NCBI GenBank assembly: GCA_031271805.1
Contig: JAISUX010000091.1
Coordinates: 1-64,000, forward strand
Direction: 5' to 3'
Length of the DNA stretch: 64,000 nt
Source: Tannerella sp.
GTDB taxonomy: Bacteria > Bacteroidota > Bacteroidia > Bacteroidales > Tannerellaceae
This document shows positions 41,701 through 51,400 of the stretch, one piece after another (position 1 is the first letter of the stretch; each line of letters opens with the position of its first letter). The translations under genes were made by a program, and so were the position numbers. The notes under the pieces are model-generated. The model was not told where the DNA came from. It saw only the letters and a list, made by a program, of their open reading frames with translations, and searched no databases.

Positions 41701-42726
41701 ATCCCCGAAGTGGTGAGGTTGACAAACCGCGACAAAGAGGTTTACATCATCAGGCTGCAAATAACCAACGATTCCGACGTTGACGGCATTATCAATGTTG
41801 AAACAAGTCTCGGCGGCGGTAATTTCGGCGGGTTCGGAGGTCGCATGACCTTCGGCGGCGGAGGTGGTGGCGTAGGCGGCGGCGGTGCGCGTATAATGTT
41901 CGGCGGCGCTCGCAACACCAACTTTGAGGGTGAGACGCGCAAAGTCTCCATAGCCGCGCATCAGACCAAGAAAATAGTATCCGTATGGGATGAAGCGCCG
42001 CGCAGTATCAGCATTAACACCCTGATCTCGGCCAATCTGCCCAACCTGATAACCGTGCCCCTGAATAATATTATCCGCGAACGCAACAAACCGATCGACG
42101 AGGCCGGCGACTTCATCGTAACCAACGCTTCTTTCAACGTTCCGGGCGAGATAATCGTCGATAATGAAGATTCTACTCTGTTCGCCGTCTCAAAGCCCGA
42201 CATAGTGGGGCTGCTCCCGCAATGGCTCGAAATAGACGACAACAATTCGTTCCGTTATTCCGGAATATCGAACTGGCGGCCTCCGCTGCAATGGACACTG
42301 ACGACCAACGAAAAATATTACGGCACACATATCCGCTCGGCCTACGTCATTAAAAGCGGTAGCGGCAGTCAGACGGCGACATGGAAAATCCCTGTTCCTG
42401 CGGCCGGACAATACGAATTGTATTATTATTACAGTCGCTCGAACGACCAGCGCCGCGGCAGCTTCCGCCCGGGAGGACCGGGAGGACCTGGTGGCCCCGG
42501 CGGAGGTAATCGCGGAGGAGGCAGTGGCGGCGATAATGAATATAAATTCAAAATCAATTACGACGACGACTACGAAGACGCATACATTAATCTGTGGCGT
42601 TCCGACGAGGGCTGGACACCTCTCGGATCGTACTATTTTAATGCCGATACAGTGAAAGTCATTCTCACAAATCAATGCGGACAATCAACCGTAACCGCCG
42701 ACGCAGTGAAATTAGTCAGAAAATAA
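38785..42726 (+). CDS. ABC-2 type permease fused to large extracytoplasmic M1-peptidase-like region with RPEGGFQGQ repeats and golvesin-like C-terminus
   Basis: N-terminal multi-TM permease; ENYVLFTPEAYWYPRPGTAY and RLSIVETPVQFFSYVRTWTQAQEKLQPEMILFPEKGALF resemble M1 aminopeptidase-type regions; C-term SAYVIKSGSGSQTATWKIPVPAAGQYELYYYYS...ADAVKLVRK. Confidence 0.75.
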   Translation: MSALTNIGSVAKYESKLLMRSWFYRIFLIIILLFITVFNLASIYGDAPFWIMKAITSNIPYINLLFLNTGQAIIAVFLSSEFLKADKKLDTSEVFYVHPLSNAEYVIGKIWGNMRVFITLDLIVIAVVVTINLTSGYPVDWGAYVTYFLLICVPTLIYIFGLSVGLMLVLKNQAITFVILLGYIALTLFYIADKFYFLFDYMVYSLPLVKSGIVGFTNAEMFINHRLIYLFLGLGFLCVAIFLFRRLPNTRYGRYGWLLVALLFFIFGSYSAYNHVSTILDRSDLRETFVSVNNKYVNMPKMVILSYDIYVEQQPETISSTVEMKGVAFDKSKTFAFCLNPGLKVNEIVEAGSPLSFTRDNQIIIIDFNRELSTDDTIRFTMKYDGRIDGRFCYLDIPDEIISEVYSNNGIFKIDKQYSFQTENYVLFTPEAYWYPRPGTAYSSETPDWQRTYFSEFNLRVKTINGLRALSQGTQLRPLRRVSPELRYNQEQPRWPQRSDRQGGARGQGGFREQRPEGGFQGQRPEGGFQGQRPEGGFQGQRPEGGFQGQRPEGGFQGERPEGGFQGQRPEGGFQGQRPEGGFQGQRPEGSDSLRQSQGFERRRRPDNFEESPRRDRPFRPDSLSGRFDRAEANDSVAVPKDSIFIFRTDYPSPSLTLIIGDYEEKTMEVDYTQYSVWYIKGNNYYTSVFDSIIDTIPSQIRERRRAIETSYLLDYSFRRLSIVETPVQFFSYVRTWTQAQEKLQPEMILFPEKGALFNEADFAGRMKREKQMAKNNGQDITDKEATLRALNAILFMFQRTESNINFTEDRGQINITATPNPYFIFPELYNFRYNIYSSEWPVANRIVELYLQNKTDNNQWMRQTNGISNNEKANIILGQYTFKDLLSNVDYRDLLDNIVSLKANYLFAPAELNKGNDEFRDSLRAILKRNIFTNMTFESLLDTLGSISGTDLRKPLETWNDPAILPVYTVGIPEVVRLTNRDKEVYIIRLQITNDSDVDGIINVETSLGGGNFGGFGGRMTFGGGGGGVGGGGARIMFGGARNTNFEGETRKVSIAAHQTKKIVSVWDEAPRSISINTLISANLPNLITVPLNNIIRERNKPIDEAGDFIVTNASFNVPGEIIVDNEDSTLFAVSKPDIVGLLPQWLEIDDNNSFRYSGISNWRPPLQWTLTTNEKYYGTHIRSAYVIKSGSGSQTATWKIPVPAAGQYELYYYYSRSNDQRRGSFRPGGPGGPGGPGGGNRGGGSGGDNEYKFKINYDDDYEDAYINLWRSDEGWTPLGSYYFNADTVKVILTNQCGQSTVTADAVKLVRK
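40309..40551 (+). repeat. Nine tandem 27-bp units encoding GGFQGQRPE
   Basis: Read directly: GGFREQRPE, GGFQGQRPE x4, GGFQGERPE, GGFQGQRPE x3; 243 bp = 9 x 27. Confidence 0.97.
41812..41913 (+). repeat. Gly-rich low-complexity coding tract (GGGNFGGFGGRMTFGGGGGGVGGGGARIMFGGA)
   Basis: Direct translation. Confidence 0.9.
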
Positions 42727-42743
42727 TAACAAAATATAAACGT

Positions 42744-44252
42744 ATGAAATATAGACAGTTAACAGTTAAGATTACAATGCTTATTGCCGGATGGTCAACC
42801 GTATCTATCGCTCAGGAAGGCGGGCAGATACGGGAGCCGATGACGATTGAGCAAGCGCTAAACATTGCCGAGCAGGACAACCCTGCGCTAAAACAGTTGA
42901 AGCTGACTCTCGAAAGCTATCAGTTACAACTCGTAGCACGGCGGGCATCGCTAAAGTCGCAATTCTCATTAGATTTAAGCCCTGTCTCATATAACCGAGG
43001 CAGAAGATTCGATACCCGCGTCTCGCAATGGTACACTAATGAGACTTTTAATACTTCCGGCACTTTCCGGGTCGATCAGCCGATCCTCCTGACCGACGGT
43101 ACCATTTCTCTTATAAATACTTTCGGCTGGCAATCCAATGAATCTTCGGCCAATGAACTGTCAACAAACGACGAGAGATTTTCCAACAATCTGTATTTAA
43201 GACTTCAACAACCGCTATTTACTTATAACACACGTAAGATGGCGCTTCAACGATTGGAAGCTCAATACGAGAATGCGGGAATAGATTATGCCATCCGACG
43301 CCTCCAGACCGAGAGCAGTATCACCGAACAGTTTTATAACGTCTATCTTGACCAAAGCCAACTCGACATCAGTAAGGAGGAACTGAAAAACTCGGAACAG
43401 AGTTATGAGATCATCAAAAACAAAGTCGAATCGGAGCTTCTTGCCAAGGAAAAACTGTTCGAGGCGGAGTTGAACCTTGCCAATGCACAGTTGAAAGTCG
43501 AAAACAGCGCCGTAACTCTCGAAAACGATAAAGATATTCTCAAACAAACTCTCGGTATTCCTCTCTCCGACGAGATTTCGGTCATCGCCGAAATAGTGGT
43601 TGACCCCGTTGCCGTTGATCTCGTCAGGGCCATACGACATGGATTGGAATCGCGTATGGAACTTCGCCGGCGCGAATTGGCTATTGACGAAGCCGAACTT
43701 AAAATGATCGAAATAAAAGACGAGAACAAATTCAAGGGCGATGTTTCACTGTCCGTGGGAATCGTCGGCGATAATTCAAAAATATCAAAAATATACAGTA
43801 CACCCGAACAGAACCCGAGTATTGTAGTTAATTTTACCGTGCCGGTGTTCGACTGGGGAGCAAGAAGAGCGCGTATCAGGGCGCAAAAGGCCGAACAAAC
43901 AATAGCCAAACTGGAGTATAATGACCAGAAAACCGATATCGAACTCAATGTGCGCACGACATGGAGGACGCTCGAGAATACCCGTAGCCAGATTGATATT
44001 CAAGAGAAAACCGTCCGAAATGCGCAATTGACATACGACCTGAACCTGACACGCTATCGCGAAGGCGAAATCACAGGTATGCAGATAAGTCAGTATCAGA
44101 CGCAGCTGACAGACGCGAAACTGACGTATTCAAGGACTCTTATAAATTATAAGAAACAACTTCTCAATCTCAAAATCCTTTCCCTTTACGACTTCGAGAA
44201 AGACGAACCTGTCGTTCCGGTAAAAGAAATAACATTAGAAAATAATAATTAA
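42744..44252 (+). CDS. TolC-family outer membrane efflux protein
   Basis: MTIEQALNIAEQDNPALKQLKL; long coiled-coil; VRTTWRTLENTRSQIDIQEKTVRNAQLTYDLNLTRYREGEIT. Confidence 0.9.
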   Translation: MKYRQLTVKITMLIAGWSTVSIAQEGGQIREPMTIEQALNIAEQDNPALKQLKLTLESYQLQLVARRASLKSQFSLDLSPVSYNRGRRFDTRVSQWYTNETFNTSGTFRVDQPILLTDGTISLINTFGWQSNESSANELSTNDERFSNNLYLRLQQPLFTYNTRKMALQRLEAQYENAGIDYAIRRLQTESSITEQFYNVYLDQSQLDISKEELKNSEQSYEIIKNKVESELLAKEKLFEAELNLANAQLKVENSAVTLENDKDILKQTLGIPLSDEISVIAEIVVDPVAVDLVRAIRHGLESRMELRRRELAIDEAELKMIEIKDENKFKGDVSLSVGIVGDNSKISKIYSTPEQNPSIVVNFTVPVFDWGARRARIRAQKAEQTIAKLEYNDQKTDIELNVRTTWRTLENTRSQIDIQEKTVRNAQLTYDLNLTRYREGEITGMQISQYQTQLTDAKLTYSRTLINYKKQLLNLKILSLYDFEKDEPVVPVKEITLENNN

Positions 44253-44264
44253 AAACATATTGCT

Positions 44265-45317
44265 ATGAAGTATAGAATTTTATTATCTACGGCGGTTGTA
44301 GCCTTGATAACGGCCTGCAACTCCCAGATTCAGACAAATCAAAACGAAGTTGAGACGCCTGTGTCGGTACAGGAAATTAAGAAAGGCTCAATAAGCAAGT
44401 TGATTAATACTACCGGAACGGCCACGGCTACCTATAGCGTCGTACTCTCGTCCGAAATGAGCGGCTTGTACAAATTGCAAAACAACCCCGCTACCGGCCG
44501 CCCGTTCAAATTAGGCGACCAAGTGCGTAAAGGCCAGGTTGTTATCCGCTTGGAAGACAAGGAATACGAAAACGGCATAGCCATTGATTCCAAGAAATTA
44601 AGCCTCGATATAGCCGAGCAGGAACAGAAAAAACAAAAGGAACTCTACGAAAAGGGCGGCGCAACCCTGACCGAGATGCGTAACTCGGACGTATCCTTGA
44701 CAAACGCGCGTTACAGCCTCGAAAACGCGGTCATCAGCCTCGAAAAGATGAATGTCGTAGCGCCTTTCGACGGGGTAATAGTCTCGCTGCCGCATTATAC
44801 CGACAACGGCCGCATCGCACAGGGACAGGAAATGGTAGGAATAATGTCATATTCAAGCCTTTACATGGATGTCAACCTGCCCGAAAGCACCATCGGCTAC
44901 GTGAAACAGAACCAACCGGTACATATAACCCACTATACTATCCCCGACGATACGCTTCAAGGCGTTATAAGCCAATTGTCGCCCGCAATCAGCACCGAGA
45001 CACGTACTTTCAAGGGAATGATTCAGATCGACAACAAACAACTGAAACTCCGACCGGGCATGTTCGTCAAGGCCGATATAGTGGTCGATAGGGCTGAAAG
45101 CGCGATTATTATTCCTAAAGACGTCATCATGACAAATCGTAACCGTAAGTACGTCTATATCGTAGAACGTAATACGGCCTTCCAGCGTATAATCCAGACC
45201 GGCCTCGAAGACGAAGAAAACATCGAAGTTACCGATGGGTTGAAAGAAAACGATAACCTCGTTACCCGCGGCTACGAGACTCTGCGCGAAAACAGCCGCG
45301 TAAAGATTTTGAAATAA
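44265..45317 (+). CDS. Efflux RND transporter periplasmic adaptor subunit (lipoprotein)
   Basis: Lipobox ITAC; MSGLYKLQ...GDQVRKGQVVIRLED; VVAPFDGVIVSLPHYTDNGRIAQGQ; LRPGMFVKADIVVDR. Confidence 0.92.
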   Translation: MKYRILLSTAVVALITACNSQIQTNQNEVETPVSVQEIKKGSISKLINTTGTATATYSVVLSSEMSGLYKLQNNPATGRPFKLGDQVRKGQVVIRLEDKEYENGIAIDSKKLSLDIAEQEQKKQKELYEKGGATLTEMRNSDVSLTNARYSLENAVISLEKMNVVAPFDGVIVSLPHYTDNGRIAQGQEMVGIMSYSSLYMDVNLPESTIGYVKQNQPVHITHYTIPDDTLQGVISQLSPAISTETRTFKGMIQIDNKQLKLRPGMFVKADIVVDRAESAIIIPKDVIMTNRNRKYVYIVERNTAFQRIIQTGLEDEENIEVTDGLKENDNLVTRGYETLRENSRVKILK

Positions 45318-45353
45318 GATTATCTTGATTATAAGATTGAATATCAGTATTTT

Positions 45354-48300
45354 ATGAATAAAATAATTAGTTTTGCGGTTAAGAATCCCGTTACGATTTG
45401 TATGATTGTGCTTGCAATCCTGCTCTTAGGCAAGATTTCATACGACAGGCTCAACGTAGATTTGCTTCCCGACTTGAACGCGCCGCGTCTCTTCGTCGAG
45501 GTCGAGGCCGGCGAGCGACCACCCGAAGAATTAGAAAAACTGTTCGTCGAGAACATGGAGTCGATGGCTATCAGGCAGACCGATGTAAGGCAGGTGTCGT
45601 CAATCATCAAAGTCGGCTCGGTGAGAATAACCGTCGAATACGTCCAAGGGAAGGATATGGACGAGGCGTTCCTCGACCTCCAGAAGGCTATGAGCACTTT
45701 CTCTACTAATCAAGACATCGAGTCAATAAATATCACTCAACACAACCCTAACACCGACCCTGTGGTGTTGATAGCAATGTCGCACCGCACAATCAGCGAT
45801 ATGTCGGAGCTTAGGAAGATGGCCGAGAGCTATATTCGCAACGAGTTGATAAGACTTGAAGGAGTGGCCGAAGTGGCGCTGTCGGGCGAAGAAGTGCCGG
45901 TTCTGACCATCCGCACCGACCCCTACAAACTGAAGGCTTTCGACCTGACTATGGACGACATAGCGCAGAAAATAGAATCTAACAACCAAAGCATTTCGGG
46001 CGGACGTGTCAGCGAACTCGGACTGCAATATCTCGTAAAAAGTTCGACGCTTTTTGCTTCGGAAGAAGATTTCAAACATCTTATCATAAGTTATAAGGCG
46101 ACCGACGCCACAACAACAACGACCACGACTACTACGACGCAGGACAACCGCGCCCCGCTCTTTTTGAGCGAAGTAGCGACCGTAAAGTTCGAGAACGCCC
46201 GCCCCGAAAATATCGTCCGCATAAACGGCGAACGTTGTATCGGACTGTCGGTCTATAAAGAAATGCAGTTCAACACCGTCCGGGTGGTTGACCTTGTCGA
46301 GAAACAATTAGTCTCAATCCAACAGGCGCTTCCCGGATATAACTTCATGATAATCAGCAATCAAGGCACATTCATCAAGCAGGCTATCGGCGAGGTTAAG
46401 AACAGCGCAATCATAGGAATTATCCTTGCCGTACTCGTCCTGTTCCTGTTCCTGCGCCGCATCGGGACGACACTTATTGTCAGCCTCGCTATACCGGTGT
46501 CCATAGTTGCGACATTCAACTTGATGTATTTCAACGGATTAACACTCAATGTCATGACATTGAGCGGCTTAGCTTTGGGAGGCGGCATGTTGGTCGATAA
46601 CGCCATAGTCGTGATTGAGAGCATCTTCCGAAACTATGAACGCGGCCTAAGCCGCCGCGATTCGATAATTACCGGCACTTCCGAAGTGTCGGGGGCGGTC
46701 ATAGCCTCGACGCTGACTACGATTGTGGTATTCCTGCCCATTGTCTATCTGCACGGCGCTTCCGGTGAACTTTTCAAAGACCAGGCCTGGACGGTGGCGT
46801 TCTCGCTGATTTCGTCGCTGTTCGTCGCACTGTTGGTCATTCCCATGCTCTACGACAAGATGACGGGGCGTAAGGACGCCAAAGTCGAAACCAAATCCAT
46901 AAGGTTTAACTGGTACAGCAATGTTCTGAGCGGACTGATAAGTCATCGTTGGGTGGTCATTGCAGTGTCTTTCCTGCTGCTCGTCATTTCAGCGCTGTTG
47001 GTACCATTCCTTGGTACCGAATTTCTTCCGCGCTCCGAAAGCAAAACCTTCACTATCTCGGTGAAAATGCCGGAAGGAACGCGCCTCGAACGCACCGACG
47101 CGGTAGTCGGCAATCTCGAATACCTGCTCAAGACAGTGAGCTCCGACAGCCTCTGCACGATATACAGCCATGTGGGCGAAGGCTCGTCCGACAACGAAGT
47201 GTTCGAGGGTGAACATACGGCGATGATGAAGATTATCCTGTCGCCTCAATGCCCCTATACTCCCGAACAAGTCATGGCTAAATTTGTCGATGTGACTACT
47301 AATATCGAAGGCCTCGAACTGACATTCAAACAGGACGATAATTCCTTGGGAGCAATCTTTGCTACCGACGACAATGTGCCTATCGTTGTCGAAGTCAAGG
47401 GCGAAGAACTCGACGAGATATCTAAAATTACGGACGAAATTCTGCCTGTATTGGAAAATGTTGATGGGATTTATAATATCAAATCGTCGATGGCCGACGG
47501 TGCGCCCGAACTTACCGTAACTATCGACCGCACAATGGCTGGAATCAACAATATCACGGTTTCGACTATTATCCAGCAACTACAGCAGTATCTGCAGGGA
47601 CGCGACGTCGGAAAGATGGATTATAAAGGCGAAATGCGCGATATCGTGATAAAAGTGCCCGATATAACGGTCAATGACCTCTCCAACCTTATCATTCGTA
47701 ACGGCACGCAAGAGTACCGCCTTCGCGAATTGGCGACGATAACGGGTTCGCGTGCACCTAAGGAAATCTTCCGCCGCAACCAAAACCGTATCAACAAGAT
47801 ACTTGCCGACATGAACCCAGGGCGCTCGCTCGATAAGGTGGCACAGCAGATACGGACAGCCGTAGCAGATGTAGAACTCCCTAATAATTATACAATTAAC
47901 GTCACAGGCGAGGAAGAACAACGCCAGGAATCAATGAATAGCCTCATGTTCGCACTGATACTGTCAATAGTCCTTGTTTTCATGGTGCTCGCCTCGCAGT
48001 TCGAATCTTTGCTGCATCCGTTCACAATCCTGCTGACTATCCCACTCTCGCTCGTAGGCTCGGTTCTGCTGTTCTTTATCACAGGCTCGACGATAAATAT
48101 CATGGGCGTGATAGGAATAATAATGCTTGCGGGAATCGCGGTCAACAACTCTATAATCCTTGTAGGCCGCATCTCTCAACTTAAAACCTCGATGGACCTC
48201 AAGAGCGCTATTGTACAGGCCGGACAGCAACGCATCAGACCTATCATCATGACAAGCCTCACAACAATCCTCGCCCTGCTGCCGATGGCTTTCAACATCG

Positions 48301-48452
48301 GAGAAGGCGCTGCATTACGCTCCTCTATGGCTATAGCTGTCATAGGCGGACTTGTCACTTCAACACTGATGAGCCTTGTGGTTATACCATGCGTCTATTA
48401 CGTTTTCGAACGTATGAAACAAAGGGTTTACAAACGTCAGCCGGAAAACTAA
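45354..48452 (+). CDS. Efflux RND transporter permease (AcrB family)
   Basis: SFAVKNPVTICMIVLAILLLGKISYDRLNVDLLPDLNAP; LALGGGMLVDNAIVVIES; LASQFESLLHPFTILLTIPL; RIRPIIMTSLTTILALLPMA. Confidence 0.95.
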   Translation: MNKIISFAVKNPVTICMIVLAILLLGKISYDRLNVDLLPDLNAPRLFVEVEAGERPPEELEKLFVENMESMAIRQTDVRQVSSIIKVGSVRITVEYVQGKDMDEAFLDLQKAMSTFSTNQDIESINITQHNPNTDPVVLIAMSHRTISDMSELRKMAESYIRNELIRLEGVAEVALSGEEVPVLTIRTDPYKLKAFDLTMDDIAQKIESNNQSISGGRVSELGLQYLVKSSTLFASEEDFKHLIISYKATDATTTTTTTTTTQDNRAPLFLSEVATVKFENARPENIVRINGERCIGLSVYKEMQFNTVRVVDLVEKQLVSIQQALPGYNFMIISNQGTFIKQAIGEVKNSAIIGIILAVLVLFLFLRRIGTTLIVSLAIPVSIVATFNLMYFNGLTLNVMTLSGLALGGGMLVDNAIVVIESIFRNYERGLSRRDSIITGTSEVSGAVIASTLTTIVVFLPIVYLHGASGELFKDQAWTVAFSLISSLFVALLVIPMLYDKMTGRKDAKVETKSIRFNWYSNVLSGLISHRWVVIAVSFLLLVISALLVPFLGTEFLPRSESKTFTISVKMPEGTRLERTDAVVGNLEYLLKTVSSDSLCTIYSHVGEGSSDNEVFEGEHTAMMKIILSPQCPYTPEQVMAKFVDVTTNIEGLELTFKQDDNSLGAIFATDDNVPIVVEVKGEELDEISKITDEILPVLENVDGIYNIKSSMADGAPELTVTIDRTMAGINNITVSTIIQQLQQYLQGRDVGKMDYKGEMRDIVIKVPDITVNDLSNLIIRNGTQEYRLRELATITGSRAPKEIFRRNQNRINKILADMNPGRSLDKVAQQIRTAVADVELPNNYTINVTGEEEQRQESMNSLMFALILSIVLVFMVLASQFESLLHPFTILLTIPLSLVGSVLLFFITGSTINIMGVIGIIMLAGIAVNNSIILVGRISQLKTSMDLKSAIVQAGQQRIRPIIMTSLTTILALLPMAFNIGEGAALRSSMAIAVIGGLVTSTLMSLVVIPCVYYVFERMKQRVYKRQPEN
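46110..46139 (+). repeat. Poly-threonine tract (10 Thr) inside RND permease
   Basis: Codons aca aca aca acg acc acg act act acg acg read directly. Confidence 0.95.
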
Positions 48453-48466
48453 TGAATTTATAAGAG

Positions 48467-51400
48467 ATGAATTTTCTGTTAGATAGAAAGATTACGATAT
48501 GTATGTTGTTTTTGGCTCTTACCCTGCTTGGGTACGTGTCATACAAACAATTACCCGTCGAACTGCTGCCCAACGCCGAACTGCCTATGCTCTTCGTCAC
48601 GGTCAACGGGCAGCAGGAAATGGAACCGGCGTACATCGAATCGGAAGTGGTTATTCCGCTCGAAGGGGCGATTAGTTCTATCGGCGGCATCGACCAGATA
48701 CAGTCGGAAATAACAAGCCGCTCGGCAACGATACAAATTGATTTTAAGGCCAATATAAACTTCAAGGCAACGACCCTCAAACTTGAAGAAAAAATGAAAG
48801 AGGTATCGTCAACCCTGCCGGAAGACTTTACTATCCGCGTGCAAAAAGTCGATGTCTCGTCGATGGCCAATGTCTCGTTTATGTCGCTGCAGGTACGTGG
48901 TTCGGGCGGTGTGGACAGGGTTCGCAATGTCGTGGACAAGGAAATCACCGCCGAACTTGAAAATATCGACGGCGTGGCCGCAGTCAATGTTTACGGCGGA
49001 CGCGAAAAAGCCATAGAAATACGCCTCGACAAACAGGCTTGCCAAGCGCTGAACATCACTACTTCACGTATCAGCACACTGTTGAACAGCAATAACCAGG
49101 AAAAAATATATGTCGGTAATGTTGTTGAGACCGGTAATCAATACTTTGTGCATGTCAATTCGTCATACACAAAAGTCTCCGAACTTGAGAATCTGGTAGT
49201 CGCACCCGGCCCCATCCTGCTCAAAGACGTTGCTACGGTATTTTTCGACCTGAAAGAGGAGACTTCTTACAGCCGCGTCAACGGCAAAGAAGCGATTTCC
49301 GTCTCGCTCGCAAACGATTCGCAGGCTAATCTTATAGACCTCTCGCATCGTACACGTGACGTCATCGACCACCTGAACGAAAAACTGAGATCTCTGGATG
49401 TAGAAATATCTATTGACAGCGACCAGGCCGAGACGATGGAAGAAAATATCGACCAGATCATCAACCTCGCTCTTATCGGCGGCTTGCTGGCTGTACTCGT
49501 GCTGTGGTTTTTCCTGAAAAACCTGCGGCTGGTATTCTTCATCGCCCTCTCTATCCCGATGTCCGTATTTACGGCGTTCAATCTATTTTACTCGGCAGGC
49601 ATTTCAATCAATAGTCTCACACTTGTCGGAATGGCGCTCGCCGTCGGGATGCTGCTTGATAACAGCGTCGTCGTACTCGAAAATATTTATCGTCTTTCCG
49701 GCACAGGTTTGCCGCCGGAAAGAGCTGTTATTCAGGGAACTAAAGAAGTATGGCGAAGTATAGTCGCAGCAACCCTGACTACGGTGACCGTCTTCCTGCC
49801 ATTCGTTTTTACGGATAATTTCCTGATAAAATTAATCGGCGACCATATAGGCGTGTCGATCATCTCGACGCTCTTAGTGTCAATGGCCGTAGCTCTGCTG
49901 TTTATCCCGATGACGGCCTACGTCATTCTCAAACGCAAAAACAGGAACTCGGTCTTCTATGAAAAAGTTTCGCTCGACCAGCGACCGGTGCAGGCTTATC
50001 TCGTGCTCTTGAAAACTTGCCTGCGCAATCCCGGTGCGGTTATTTTCGGTGCTATTGCGCTGCTTTTCGTTACGTTGATTTTGTCGCTTGCAACTCTTGT
50101 GTCTTCAAACCGCGAAGTCGATTCCGACCGTTTCAATATCCAGGTGACAATGGGCACCGGCAGCACGCTCGAAAGCACCGATAAGGTCGTCAGACTTGTC
50201 GAAGAACGCCTGAATGAAGTACCAGAAAAGTTGGATATCATCAGCAGAATCAACGAAGAAGAAGCTACCGTAACACTTGTCCTGCAAGAGGATTACAAGA
50301 AAATTTCCAAGCGGACGCTCTCCGAAATCAAAGCTGACGTCGAATCGAAGATGCCCGATATCGACGGCGGCGATATTAACGTCTCCGACGCCTTAAGCAG
50401 CAGTAGTAGCGGAGGTATAGGCGGCGGAAGTAGTAGTATGAGCGGAATGTCTTCGTTTATGCGATTACTTGGCATCGGCAATAATCAGGAACGGGTAGTC
50501 ATCAAAGGCGCAGATTACGATATGATGCAACTTGTCGCTGAAGATGTACGCTATTTCCTTGATGACCAGGATTTTATCCAAAATTCAAGGGTGTCATATA
50601 CCCGTCGCCAACCGGAAGTAGTGCTTGATTTTGACCAGATACTGCTCACTACTTACGAAATCACGCGCACAAATATCACTCAAGGCCTCGCAAGCCTCAA
50701 CACCGAATACTCTTCGAATACGACTTTCAAAGTTAATGATGATTCCTACGACATCATCATCCGCGACCAAACCCCTGAAGAAGAGGAAGCCGAGGAACGC
50801 AAACAAAAGACTATCAACGATTTGGAAGCTGTGCAAATCGAAAATTCGAGCGGCGGACTGCATAACCTGAAGGACATTGCAAGCGTGAATCGCGGCTACG
50901 GACGCTCGCGCATAACACGTGTCAACCAGGACAAACAGCTCGAAGTGAGCTACAGTTTTATCCGAAGCGTGCAGGATTCGAAATCGCTGCTCGAAAGCTA
51001 CCGTGCCGATATCGACCAACTCGTCGCCAGCTATAACCTTCCTTCCGGAGTGGCTATCGAAGTTATTCACGAGGAAGATATGTTCGGCGAATTTAAGTTC
51101 CTGATTTTAGCCGCTTTCATACTCATTTTCATGATTATGGCCTGCGTATTCGAATCCGTCACTACACCTTTCGTGATGCTGTTCACAATACCTCTTGCCG
51201 CTATCGGCTCACTTGTCGCTTTGGTATTGACAGGCAACAGTCTGTTGAGCGCCAACACGCTTATCGGGTTCATCATCCTGCTCGGCGTCGTTGTCAACAA
51301 CGGCATTATCCTCATCGACTATGTAAATATCCTGCGCAGCCGTGGCTTCCGTCGCGAGAGAGCGCTGATGATTGCAGGCCTCTCACGCATCCGCCCTATC

